A stretch of 64,000 bases of DNA from Ochotona curzoniae (taxonomy: Eukaryota > Chordata > Mammalia > Lagomorpha > Ochotonidae): positions 27,643,501 through 27,707,500 of the forward strand of contig NW_024466512.1 of assembly GCF_017591425.1 (NCBI RefSeq), in the 5' to 3' direction. The position numbers were made by a program, and so were the translations under genes. Positions 1 through 10,429 of this stretch are shown here, piece by piece (the first letter of the stretch is position 1; each line of letters starts with the position of its first letter). The notes beneath the pieces are model-generated. The model worked only from the letters and a program-made list of their open reading frames with translations. It was not told the origin of the DNA and did no database searches.

Positions 1-387
1 CCATCTCCAAAGCCTGCAGTCTAGCATTCTCCAATCTGTCTCTGCTTGCACTACTGCATTTTCCCTACTATCCCATCTCCCTCTTTCCTTGTAAGAATGT
101 TTGTGATTACAGTGGATTCCCCCAGGCAACCCAAGATTATCATCCTATGTGGAAATCTTCACTTCAATCACAGCTGTGAAACATATTGTGTTATATAAGG
201 TAACAGATCCAAAGGTTCTGGGCTTTAGAACATGGGAGACCATAAAGCAATATTTAGGAAGGGTGCTGCATGATCTCCAGAGAACTAAGCAGTTGGACCT
301 CCATGAGCCTGGGAAAGCAAGAGCCTCAGAACCTCAGGACCTGAGGACCAGGGATTTGCACCATGAGTAAACAATGTTTTCAGAACT

Positions 388-495
388 CCTGCTATGCACC
401 AGGCATTGCCCCAAGAACTTAACTCCTTCATTCTTCACGGAGCAACATGAAGTGGAGAAATTCCAAAAGCTTTTCTGCCTCACAGCTTGTGATGC
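388..495 (-). mobile_element. MIR fragment (probable)
   Basis: TATGCACCAGGCATTGCCCC, followed by a decayed AACTTAACTCCTTCATTCTT, resembles the antisense of the 3' half of MIR. It is old and diverged. Confidence 0.4.
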
Positions 496-698
496 CCAGG
501 ACAGACCTACTTGGCCCAGGCCAGGGGACCACTCAGTAGGCTAGTGGCACAGGCATGGCTATCAGGCTCTCTTTTCAGAGAAGGCTGGGTTGAAGCAGCT
601 CTGGGGATATTCAAGCATGGACCAACTAAGGGTAGAGATTGCTCCAGGGGCATTCTCCAAAATGGAAACTGCATGTATGGTTGAAGTAATAATTCATG

Positions 699-766
699 GT
701 AATTTTGACACAGACAATTGCTTCTTGGCCTTTTGGCTAAGATCAAGTGTAATTTTGACACAGACA
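699..766. repeat. 18-bp target-site duplication around the U2 fragment
   Basis: Perfect direct repeats GTAATTTTGACACAGACA lie at 699-716 and 749-766. The last bases of the fragment (GT) are shared with the repeat, so its 3' end is ambiguous by two or more bases. Confidence 0.9.
717..748 (+). pseudogene. U2 snRNA 5'-end fragment (truncated retropseudogene)
   Basis: Bases 717-748 match about the first 32 nt of U2 snRNA, including GGCCTTTTGGCTAAGATCAA. There are two differences from my memory of U2, both C-to-T at CpG sites (ATCG to ATTG, CTCGG to CTTGG). The fragment has no A tail and lies exactly between two copies of GTAATTTTGACACAGACA (699-716 and 749-766). This fits the class of snRNA pseudogenes truncated at the 3' end and flanked by target-site duplications. 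The Sm site and the rest of U2 are absent, so it is not functional. Confidence 0.88.
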
Positions 767-1189
767 GTGATCTGTGGGAAAAGGACAATTTCATGTTGTA
801 ACTACTCAGCCAATTACAATCAAATTAAGATGAAAGTATTACCTTAAAATCAAAGGAACAGCTTGTTACTCTACCATAAATTGATTGATGTTTTCCAGAT
901 AATGGAGAGCATAGATTTCTGCTCTCAGAAATTTAGGGAGATGTGACTTTTTTTTTATTTATGTTTTATATTATCATGAAAAATTAGCTTAAAGAAATCC
1001 CTTTTATTCTATTTATTGGCTAAACCGACAAGCTTCTTTTCTTAGTACAACTGTTAATGTGTCTTCCTCTGTACCTTTGTTAGAGCACCAATTTGGGTAA
1101 CTGTAAGACAGAGCACTGATAAACTAAAATATTGGTGGGATTTCACATTGTCTCACTGTGACACCTGCAATTTAAATTCTACCCAAGAT

Positions 1190-1465
1190 GGCCAGCATTG
1201 TGGCGTATCAGGTAAAGCCATCGCTTGCAACGCACTGATACAGCTCTCAGCTGCCCCACTTCACATGCAGCTCTGTGCTAATACACCTGGGAAAGCAGCA
1301 GAGGATAGTCCAAGCGCTTGGACTTCCGTACCCATGTAAGAGACCTGCATGAAGCTCCTGGCTTTGATCTGACCCAGCCATGGCCATGTGGCCATTTGGG
1401 GAGTGAACCAACAGATGGAAGATTTCTTTCTTTCTCCAGCTCCCTCTCCAAGCTTACCTTTGAAG
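1190..1465 (+). mobile_element. CSINE, old copy
   Basis: The head reads GGCCAGCATTGTGGCGTATC. The CTAATACACCTGGGAAAGCAGCAGAGGAT block marks the older subfamily, and GGGGAGTGAACCAACAGATGG is decayed but clear. The A-rich tail is poorly preserved. Confidence 0.8.
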
Positions 1466-1656
1466 TATATGAATATTAAAATTCTACCTAAGTATTGTTA
1501 CTTTTTTGCTAATAGCATACTGATTTTTAAATTCATAAGCTGGTATCTCTCAGTTTATGATCCTTCTGTAAGAGGCATCAGTATCACTAGAGAACATGTT
1601 ATAAAAAAACACAAATTCCAGGTCCCATCTCAAACCTGTTGAAATCAAAACTGAAT

Positions 1657-1862
1657 GGGCTGTCATGATGCAGCAGGTAATGCCACTGCCCGCAGCATGG
1701 GCATCCCATGTGGCTGCTGCTTTGTGTCCCAGCTGCTCTCCTTCTATCCAGCACCCCGCTGATGGGTTAGGAAAGCAGCACAAGATGGTTCAAGTGTTCA
1801 GGCCCCTGAATCTGTGGCAGAGACCTGGATGAAGCTCCTGGCTCCTGCCTTCAGCAGCAGGA
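1657..1862 (+). mobile_element. CSINE, old copy lacking the 3' end
   Basis: It runs from ATGATGCAGCAGGTAATGCC through GACCTGGATGAAGCTCCTGG and stops before the pyrimidine-rich segment. Confidence 0.72.
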
Positions 1863-3186
1863 GATGAACATAGTTTCACTGCTGGCCTTCAGAGACTCGC
1901 AGATCCAGCATGCCCAGGCTGGGGTGAGGATTGGGTGTTCCCCACTCCCCCAGAGCACAGTGGCTGGGTGCCTGTCGGGTGCAAACGTGGTGGGGAAGCA
2001 GGAACATTAGACAGAAGGGTGAGGGATCCTGTTCTCGGTTTGAGGGCCACTTCGTTATTCATTTGTATTCTCTGGTGCCAAGGCCATGCTTCTGCAGAGA
2101 CTGGGTGTTCCCCCAAGGCTTTAGACGGACTGGCGGGGCAGAGATGTAGACAGCCAAACTTGCGAACAGACTTCCCAATTGTTCTGTGGACTAGCTGCTT
2201 CCCCGCCCTGTGCCCTGAGGGGCTCTGGAGCGGGGTGTGTGCAGGCCTGCCATTGTCCATTTCCATAGAAATAGGCTCTGGTTCATGGGAAGAGAAGTCC
2301 CCATGGGAGAGCTACACTCAGCCATGTGGTGTGTGCCCCCACATGCACTTTTCCCCCCAAAGTAGACATTGGAGATTTGTTATCCACAGAGCTGAACTTA
2401 GATGAAACTGCATGTAAACAAATTCATTTCCCCAAATCACTGTCTTTCATCATCTCGCAATTGCTTTGTGATTTATTGGTTTCTACAATTAGATTAAAGC
2501 AGTAGGTAGACTGTTCCTCTTATTAATAACATATCTGCCAAAAAGAAAGTCTCCAACTTGGTTCGAATTCCAAATGGTTTGAAATGTAATGCTCGTGTTT
2601 TCTTTCCAGGCTTCATTTCCTAATCCTATTGAATGCTGTCTTCATTTTGCATTAGAGATGTGCTTCTTAAACAGAGGTTTAACAGACTGAGCCAGAATTA
2701 CCATATTAACACAGATAGCTCTGAATGAACCAAAACTTGTTTTCTTCTTTAGATTTATAATAAAGTCCATTTCAGTTCATTTGATTTAACTTAACTGGTT
2801 CTATTGGTATAACTTTCCCTTTTCTTTTTTCCTACTTTTGTTTCTTTTGTCAGGAGGCCAATGGGTTTTGATTGCCAAAAAATAAACAAAAGCAGTCGCT
2901 TCCATTCTGAAAGTACAAGGTTAGCAATGCTACCTCAGCCTGTGTCTGGAGAAACTAATCTCCAAGGACAAACTGACAGCGACTAAGCCAAAGTACAAGC
3001 GATTGTTTTGATCCCTTGGCCATCTACATTACCAAATAAATATGACAACGGGAAGGAATCAAGTGGACATCAACACATCCGGAAAGGGGAAAGTGTAGGA
3101 TTCAGTGGATTCTGATTCCTGCTCTAGTTATGTAGAAATGTCTTCTGAAAGCTACTAGAGTATCTCTGGTTTGTCACCAGTTTTGT
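1863..3186. other. Single-copy AT-rich stretch, no gene seen
   Basis: No recognisable repeat, exon pair or RNA. Bases 2400-3180 are AT-rich, contain no CSINE and show homeodomain-type TAATTA-like words only by eye. This could be a conserved non-coding element or plain spacer. Confidence 0.5.
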
Positions 3187-3207
3187 AAAAAAAAAAAAAA
3201 AAAAAAA
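3187..3207 (+). repeat. Poly(A) tract
   Basis: 21 consecutive A with no recognisable retroelement before it and no obvious flanking duplication. Confidence 0.9.
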
Positions 3208-3721
3208 GATCCCTATAGGGAAAACTGACTAATGTTAAGAACTAGGGTGGGGAGCAACGAGTGCGAATGAGACGGCAGCTTCTCTTTCGGGACAGAACTA
3301 AATGTTCTGGAATCAGAGCATGTGATGGCTGCATCCCTTGTGAATATATGAGAAAATACCAGAGTGTGCATCTGCTAATGGTGAAGTTCATGGTCTATGC
3401 ACGATGCCTCAAGCTTAATAGTAGTTGTTGCTACCTCATTGGGTAACAATTAGGAAGCAGAGAATTCATACATATGAAAGCTTTTATAAAACTGTAAAGT
3501 ATCCTATTTAATGAAGATAAGTTATACGAATTGTGGAGCTGTTTTTGTTTCAGAGTGCTTTACGGTTGTCGGTATCAGGGACCTGAGATGTCATGTTTCA
3601 CAAAACCAACAGGCTCTGGAACAAAAGTTTGCCACTGGACCAAAATTCTCTTCATCCCTCATCATGACCGTCTGGAACATCATTTGCTCAATTGTGGCAG
3701 GAGCAAGGAGATCTATAAGGA

Positions 3722-3815
3722 GGGAAGTGAAGCAGCCAGGACACAAACCAGCACTCATGTGGGGTCCTGGGCATACAAGGTGAGGATTTAGCTAATAGGC
3801 TATTGCACTGGTCCC
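3722..3815 (-). mobile_element. CSINE 5'-half fragment
   Basis: This is antisense of the tRNA-like head (CAAGGTGAGGATTTAGCTAA ... CACTGGTCCC). It ends directly against L1 sequence at about 3816, and its 3' half is missing. Confidence 0.72.
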
Positions 3816-4598
3816 TTTCACCACTCTTAATACTGGAAGTTTAGTGAGAGCAACTAGGGAGGACAAAGATAAAGGACATCAAAACTGGAAAAGAGGAAGT
3901 TAAAGTCTCCATGTTTGTAGACTCACGACATTTATATTTACCACAAAGTAAATTTTAGAATTGATAAGCCAATTCAGTAAAGTTGCAAGTTACAAAATAA
4001 ACCCACAAAACAAAGCAGCTCTTTTTGTATGCTAATGATGAACTCCAGAAAAAGAAATCAAGAAAAAAAATTTCATTCACAAAGCCACACACACGAAAAA
4101 AATCAAATGCTTAGGAATAAATGTAGCCAAAGTGAGAGATCTAGACAATGAGAATTAGCAAATATTGATGAAAGATATCACCAAGGACACACACAAAAAA
4201 GGAAATACATTCTGTGCTCATGGATTAAAAGAATGAGTATCATTGAAATGTCTATACTACCTAAAGCAATCTACAATTCAGTGCAATCCTTATCAAAACA
4301 CCAATGACATTCTTTACAGAATTAGCAAAAGGAATCCATGGAATCACTATGTCACAGAATAGTCAAAATGATACTGAACAACAACAGCAACAATTAAGAT
4401 GAAGTCACAATATATGACTTCAAAGCATACTACAAAGTAATTCTAATTAAAACAGCATGGTGCTAGAATAAAAACCAATATAGAGGTCGATGGAACAAAA
4501 TAGAAAGCTCAGAAATTGATCCATATACATGTAATCAAATGATTTTTGACCATTCAATGGAGGAAGGATAATCTCCTGAAAAATGATGCTGCTAAACC

Positions 4599-4606
4599 AG
4601 AGAGAG

Positions 4607-4637
<31 letters not shown>

Positions 4638-4641
4638 GAGG
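4599..4641. repeat. (GA)n microsatellite inside L1
   Basis: A GA run with two interruptions sits where L1 ORF2 should be continuous. It adds to the frame disruption. Confidence 0.92.
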
Positions 4642-4825
4642 AATGAAAACAGATCCCTACCTCTCGCTATATACAAAATCAGCTCAAGATAAATCAAAGG
4701 CCCCAATTTAAAACCCGAGGACATGAAGCTGCTGGAAGAAAACGTAGGGAAACACCCTAAGGCATTGTAGGGGATGACTTCTTGGATAAGACACTCCCTA
4801 AGCACAGGCAACAAAAGCAAAACTA

Positions 4826-5105
4826 GGTCCCAGCATGATAACTTAGTGGTTAAATTCTTGCCTTACATCCACAGGGATCCCATGTGGGTGCTGATTCATG
4901 TCCCAGCTGCTCCATTTCCTATCTAGCTCCTTACTTGTAGCCAAAGCAGTAGAGGATGGCTCAAATCCTTGGGATCCTGCACCCACATGGAAGACAGGAG
5001 GAGGCTCCTAGCTCTCAGCCACGCAGCCTCTTGGGGAGTCAACCAGAAGACAGTTTCTCTGTCTCTTTCTCTCTGTATATCTTTCTAATAAAAAATAACT
5101 TTTTT
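4826..5105 (+). mobile_element. CSINE inserted in L1, with 13-bp TSD
   Basis: A complete SINE from GGTCCCAGCATGATAACTTAG to the T/A-rich tail. It is flanked by perfect duplications AAAAGCAAAACTA at 4813-4825 and 5106-5118. L1 resumes without loss after the second repeat. Confidence 0.93.
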
Positions 5106-5343
5106 AAAAGCAAAACTAAAGAAAGGGACTTTCAAAATCAGAAGCTTTTACACAGCAAAGGAAAACAATCAACAGAGTGAAGAGACATCCACCTGAATTG
5201 GAAAATATTTGCAAACTATCTGACAAAGCATTAATATCCAAATGCATTAGCAATTAACAAACTAAAAAAAAATCCAGTTGAGAAATGGGCAAAGGACTTT
5301 GACAGTTCTCAAAAGAAAAATATATTTTAAAATGCTCAATATT

Positions 5344-5655
5344 ATGCCCAATTAGCCTAGTGGCTAATGTCCTTGCCTTGCACACGCCAGGATCCCATAT
5401 GGCTCTGGTCTGTATCCTGGCTGCTCCACTTCCCTTTCAGCTACTTGCTTGTACCCTTGGAAAATAGTAGAGGATGGCCCAAAGCCTTGGGACCCTGTGC
5501 GTGCAGGGGAGACCTGGAAGAAGCTCCTGGCTCCTGGCTTTGGATCAGCTCAGCTCCAGTCATTGTGGCCACTTGGGGAGTGAAGCAGCAGATGGAAGAT
5601 CTTTCTGTCTCTCCTTCTCTCTGTAAAATGTGACTTTCCAATTTAAAGAAAAAAA
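5344..5655 (+). mobile_element. CSINE inserted in L1 with target deletion
   Basis: Intermediate-age SINE (TTAGCCTAGTGGCTAATGTC ... CTCTGTAAAATGTGACTTTCC). L1 to the left stops at ATGCTCAATATT and resumes at AATAACAAATGC. The related L1 at 17075-17165 has about 75 bp between these points. Confidence 0.85.
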
Positions 5656-6689
5656 CACTTTAATCTCAAACACAGAGAATAACAAATGCTAGCAAGGATG
5701 ATGGAGAAGGAGGAACAGTTATACACTGTCAGTGTGAATGTAATGAGTTCAGCCACTGTGGAGAACAGTGTGGAGATTTCTTTAAAAACTAGAACTTGAT
5801 TTGATATATGATCTAGAAAACCCATTACAGGTATATATAAGACTTGAATACAATGAATCAAAGAGATCCCCGCACCACTATGCTTATAGAGCACTCCTCA
5901 CTTAGCCAACATGTGGAATCACCAAAGTGTCCATTTTCACGTGAATACAGAAAATGTGGTGTGTATATACAATTAAATATCACTCAACTTTAAAAATGAA
6001 TGAAATTCTGCAATTTGCAGCAAAATGGACTCAACTGGAGATCACATTGAGTGAGATAAACCAGACCCCAAAGACAAGTACTACATGGTCTCCTTTCAGT
6101 ACTAAGCATAAATGAAGTCTAGGGGTATCAGTGTCGGTGCCAATGTACTTTTGTGAAACTTTGTTTTGTATCTTTGCCAAACCAGTGGTTAGTGGTGTCA
6201 TACTGCAGCTTTAATGATCTGTGATCGGAATTCACCGTCCATGGGTGACATGATCATTTTTCTATTCAATTACTGTTTATAGTTGTCGTCTATGCTTCCG
6301 CTAAACTAAGGGATTTTTGATTTTTACTTGTTAAACTTCTTTCATGATGTAATAAGCCTTTTTGCTGTAATGTAAATCTGAAATACACTACCTCAACAGT
6401 TACAAAGAGAAAGGAAGAAAGAGGAAGGGGGAAGTGAAAGAAAAAAGAAATGCCATTTTATACTTAGAATTGTTTCTACAAAGCACACTGAATCTGTTAA
6501 ATACAAACTAATTTTTTAATTTTTAAAAAAATGTCACTAGAAAATTCTAACGTTCAGCCATTGTTGGGAACCATCAACTTACACCTGTTTGCCTTTTTTT
6601 TTCACAGAAAATCTGAATGAATACACATGGAAAGATATTGTCATCCATAAATTGGGATGACTGATAATTACAACAGTGACAAAGATTCT

Positions 6690-6915
6690 TTAAATTATTT
6701 GAAAGTCAGAGAGAAAGGATCTTTCATCCACTGCTTGCTTGCCCAAATGGCTACAATGGCTTGAGCTGGGCCAGGCCAAAGGCAGTAGCCAGGAGCTTCT
6801 TGCAAGTGTCATGTGAAGCAGGGCCCCAGCAACTTGGGCCATTTTCATATTAATAGGGAGCTGGATCAGAGGTAGAATCATCAAGGTTAGGACTAACGGA
6901 TGCTGCTGGCAGGCA
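6690..6915 (-). mobile_element. CSINE, old, partial
   Basis: Antisense landmarks are GAAAGTCAGAGAGAAAGGAT, CCCAAATGGCTACAATGGC and GGGAGCTGGATCAGAGGTAG. The 5' head is poorly preserved. Confidence 0.75.
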
Positions 6916-7522
6916 GTGGGTTAACTTGTCCAATGCTTAGCCCTGAAAATACTTCTTGGGGAGCTTCCCGTGTAGCAAATATTAGACTAATCTTTTTGAT
7001 TTATTTTTTTAAATTTTTGAATAAAGGTGCAATCTCAATCTACAAACACATTGGCCTGTATTATTTCTCCTATTTCTTTGATTATAATAAATAGATCATC
7101 GATTGAAAGCTGTCAGTTTAATAACAGTTATTCTAGTTATTCTCTGTTCCTAAAGGGGGAACAAATGGAAATTTTATTAGTCTACAGAGATAAGATTTGC
7201 TTTACTCAGAAAAAAAAACATAGTTACAAAGATGAAATACAAACAATGTATGTAGTGTTGTAAGTACAAATCGTGTATCTGATGTGATATTGAAGGGGCA
7301 GGAACCATGTCACGTAATCATTGACGTCTACCACGCTCAAATTTGAGTGTGGGATGATATCTCCAACCGGGTAGCTGGCACAGCTTCCCTGCAAGCTGCC
7401 AAGCTTGCTTGGCCTCAACTTTTCATTTTAGGAATAAGAGCATGTAGGGGGAAATGTGTATATTTGAGCCACAGAATCATGGTGTTGTCCTGTTCCAGAT
7501 GAATTTTTAAACATTATAACTT
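6916..7522. other. No gene or repeat recognised
   Basis: AT-rich unique sequence. No splice-bounded coding segment or structured RNA seen. Confidence 0.5.
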
Positions 7523-8145
7523 GGGAGTGGGCATTTAGCCTAGTGGTTAAGACACACATGTCGGGCCCGGTGCAATGGCATAGAGACTATAGTCCTTGCC
7601 TTGAATGCACCAGGATCCCATATGGGCGCTGGTTCTAATCCCGGCAGCCCACTTCCCATCCAGCTCCCTGCTTGGGGCCTGGGAAAGCAGTCAACGACGG
7701 CCCAGAACATTGGGACCCTGCACCCTCGTGGAAGACCAGGAAGAGGTTCCTGGTTCCCGACTTTAGATTGGCAAAGCACCGGTCGTTGCGGTCACTTAGG
7801 GAGTGAATCATTGGACTGAAGATCTTCCTCTCTGTCTCTCATCCTCTTTGTATATCTGCCTTTGCAATAAAAATAAATCTTAAAAAAAAAAAGGCACATA
7901 TGTCCCACATCATATCATCTGGGTTCAGTTTCCAGCTTTGGCTCAAGCCTAGCCTTGGAAACAGTAGGCGACGAGTCAAGTACTTGGGTCCCTGCTACCC
8001 ACAGGAGAGACCTTGGCTGAGTTTTGGGTTTCCAGCTTCTACCTGGTCCAGCTGAAACTATTGCAGGCATTTGGAGAGCAAACCAGTAGATATCAACTCT
8101 CTCGCTCCCTCTCCTGCCCCATACAAACAGACAATATTAAAACAC
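7523..8145 (+). mobile_element. Old CSINE-related SINE split by a young CSINE
   Basis: The head, GGGAGTGGGCATTTAGCCTAG, lies at 7523-7562. The body resumes at 7905 (CATCATATCATCTGGGTTCAG ... GGAGAGCAAACCAGTAGAT) and ends in an AC-rich tail near 8145. It is the GGGCATTTAGCCTAGTGG subfamily. The interruption is the element at 7563-7892. Confidence 0.82.
7563..7892 (+). mobile_element. Young CSINE nested in an older SINE
   Basis: Full length, with GGTTCTAATCCCGGCAGCC and AATAAAAATAAATCTT. Flanking copies GACACACATGTC (7551-7562) and GGCACATATGTC (7893-7904) match at 10 of 12 positions, as expected for a decayed target-site duplication. Confidence 0.92.
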
Positions 8146-8150
8146 ACACA

Positions 8151-9378
8151 CACACCTAACTTGTCCAGAGTCATATGGTTCTTCACATACAGCCAAGCCA
8201 GGTCTGCACCCTTGTTCCTCTGATGCTGCAATTCTTCAAAAGTTCCCTACTGATGACTTTCCCACCTACACACATCCCCTGACCAGAACAAAACAGCCTA
8301 TCAGGAAAAAATCTAGAGGCTCCACTGGTTGCCAACACTGGGAAATAATAGTCTCTTGGGGTTTGCAAATGACTGGACATAGTAGGAGCTCTCTCAGCCC
8401 AACCTCTGGAATGCATTCCCCAGAGTTTGTCACTGCAGTGAGAGAATCAGCTTTAAGACATTTTGAAACATACACTCACTGAAAATTCAGAGGCCTATAA
8501 GAAACCAACAATGTCCTTTGGAGTTGGGGGTTGGGGAAATCAAGTAGTTTAAATGAAAATGGGTTGAAACTGCAACAATAAGGATGGACACAACCAGCCA
8601 ACCTGTTTTAAACTTTGAAAGAGCCAAAGTCAAATGGTTGGCATGATCAAATTCACGCACCATTGCTGGTTCCTTCTTTAAAAAAACACAAACAGATAAG
8701 AAAATTAAATATGGACTAATAAAGAAAGCACCAAAGAATAATTCAGAAACAAGAGCAAACATCCCTCTTTATCCCCATGCCTACTTCTTTACAAGATCAC
8801 CAGTTCAGTGCATTTTCCCAAAATGCATGGGACTAGAAATTACTGTTCCTTATTGCAGCTGAATCTTACAAATGCAATTTGTAACTTGCGTTTCTCTCTG
8901 CCCTCCTTTGCAGTGCTGTATGATGAGGTTTTACGTTATTTTAACCAGAAAGTAAAAAGAAAACTTTCCTCTAAGCACTCTGGATTATTTCCGTAGGCCA
9001 GACAATGACCCACGAACTACGGCACGCATGGCCCATCTTTCTTTCGATAAAACACCACTGCACACTGATTTCACTGCACCTAAAAAAGTCATTCGAAATG
9101 GAATACATGACCAATAAAGACCAAAAATGGGAGCTGAAAGTGAATTAAGGCAGCAGCCTTCTCATTTTCTCTCTATACACATGAGGAATTTCTAGCATAT
9201 AACCTCCAAGTACAATGAGGCCCTTCTACAGACACGTAGAAATCAATATTACTATGCTAACATTCTTTTCTTCTTCAAGATAAAGTGGCCCACACGTCTG
9301 GTTTTAAGTTATGTTAACGTCCATTAGCTGTTCTTTCTGACTTTCCTGTTAAATCGTTTATTCTGTCAATGCTTTTTT
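8151..9378. other. No gene recognised
   Basis: A short (AC)n tract at about 8143-8157 borders it. The rest is unique sequence without identifiable repeats or exons. Confidence 0.5.
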
Positions 9379-9389
9379 CCCTGCATAAT

Positions 9390-9718
9390 TTTTTTAAAAG
9401 ATTTATTTATTTTTATTGCAAAGTCAGATATACAGAGAAGAGGAGAGACAGAGAGGAAGATCTTCCGTCTGATGATTCACTCCCTAAGTGACCGCAACGG
9501 CCGGTGCTGGACTGATCTGAAACCAGGAGCCAGGAACTTCCTCTGGGTCTCCCACGAGGGTGCAGGGTCCCAATGTTCTGGGCCGTCCTTGACTGCTTTC
9601 CCAGGCCCCAAGCAGGGAGCTGGATGGGAAGTGGAGCTGTCAGGATTAGAACTGGCACCCATATGGGATCCCAGTGCGTTCAAGGCGAGGACTTTAGCTG
9701 CTAGGCCACACTGCCAGG
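9390..9718 (-). mobile_element. Young CSINE with TSD
   Basis: Complete antisense copy with little divergence (GATTTATTTATTTTTATTGC at the tail, GAACTGGCACCCATATGGGA at the head). Flanked by CCCTGCATAAT at 9379-9389 and 9719-9729. Confidence 0.95.
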
Positions 9719-9797
9719 CCCTGCATAATGATTTTAATGGAAGCTCATCTAGTAAGCATTTTGAAGTCTTACCAGTGTGATAATGAAATATGAAAGC

Positions 9798-10192
9798 CTG
9801 GGGCCCGGTGCAATGGCACAGTGGTTAAGGTCCTCGCCTTGCACGCCCAGGATCCCATAAGGCCGCCGGTTCTAATCCCGGCAGCTCCACTTCCCATCCA
9901 GCCCCCTGCCTGTGGCCCAGGAAAGCAGTCGAGGACAGCCCAAAGCTTTGGGACTCTGCACTCGCGTGGGAGACCCGGAAAGAGGCTCCTGGCTTCGGCT
10001 CGGCACAGCATCGGCCGTTGCACTCACTTGGGAGTGAATCATTGGACGGAAGATCTTCCTCTCTGTATATCTGCCTTTCGGCCGTTGCGCTCACTTGGGG
10101 AGTGAATCTTCAGATGGAAGATCTTCCTCTTTGTCTCTCCTCTCTTTATATCCACCTTTCCAATAAAAATAAAATAAATCTTAAAAAAAAAA
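9798..10192 (+). mobile_element. Young CSINE with internal 67-bp duplication and TSD
   Basis: The head and middle are normal. The 3' segment that starts GGCCGTTGC and contains GGAAGATCTTCCTCT occurs twice in tandem (10013-10079 and from 10080 to about 10146). The target-site duplication GAAATATGAAAGC is perfect (9785-9797 and 10193-10205), so the whole unit behaves as one insertion. Confidence 0.94.
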
Positions 10193-10350
10193 GAAATATG
10201 AAAGCTTTAGAATCTAGCCATCTAGAAAGATGGAAAAAAAACATGCATTCATTAGGAAACAACATACTCATTCTAATCGTTGTGGTCTAGGTTGTTGATC
10301 AAATATTTATTTCCTAGGTTCTTGCCTTTTACTTAAAAAGCATTTAAGCA

Positions 10351-10429
10351 GCCCAACACAGTAGCATAGTGGCTAAAGTCCTCACCTTGCAGGTGCCGGT
10401 ATTCCACATGGGCACCGGTCCTGATCCCA
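10351..10429 (+). mobile_element. CSINE head fragment fused to an L1-like tail
   Basis: It covers the A box (TAGCATAGTGGCTAAAGTCC) and the B-box region (CACCGGTCCTGATCCC), then stops abruptly. The next bases belong to the element at 10430-10790. Confidence 0.8.

Larger units (their letters stand above)
3816..6400 (+). mobile_element. LINE-1, ORF2 3' half and 3' end, broken
   Basis: The order of L1 ORF2 can be followed from the RT region (CACCACTCTTAATACTGGAAG at 3824) through AGCAATCTACAATTCA, AAAACAGCATGGTGCTAGAAT, CACAGGCAACAAAAGCAAAA and AATAACAAATGCTAGCAAGG, to the segment around GGAGATCACATTGAGTGAGAT at 6040. A presumed 3' UTR follows to about 6400. The catalytic FADD-type motif region near 3920 is mutated, and stops and indels are frequent. 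It is split by CSINEs at 4826-5105 and about 5344-5655. About 75-85 bp of L1 is missing at the second one. Confidence 0.9.

Noticed and set aside
1935..2405. A 156-codon open frame with overlapping frames on both strands
   Set aside because: It lies just downstream of an old CSINE in GC-richer sequence. The overlapping open frames reflect composition, not coding.
4599..4641. GA run considered as a GAGA-type regulatory element
   Set aside because: It lies inside decayed L1 ORF2 and is explained by microsatellite expansion.
9413..9683. Recurrent short proteins with GSHMGA, HPAPCLGPGKAV and similar words at many places (also 28853, 44579, 48749, 59484)
   Set aside because: These are translations of CSINE copies in different frames, not a protein family.
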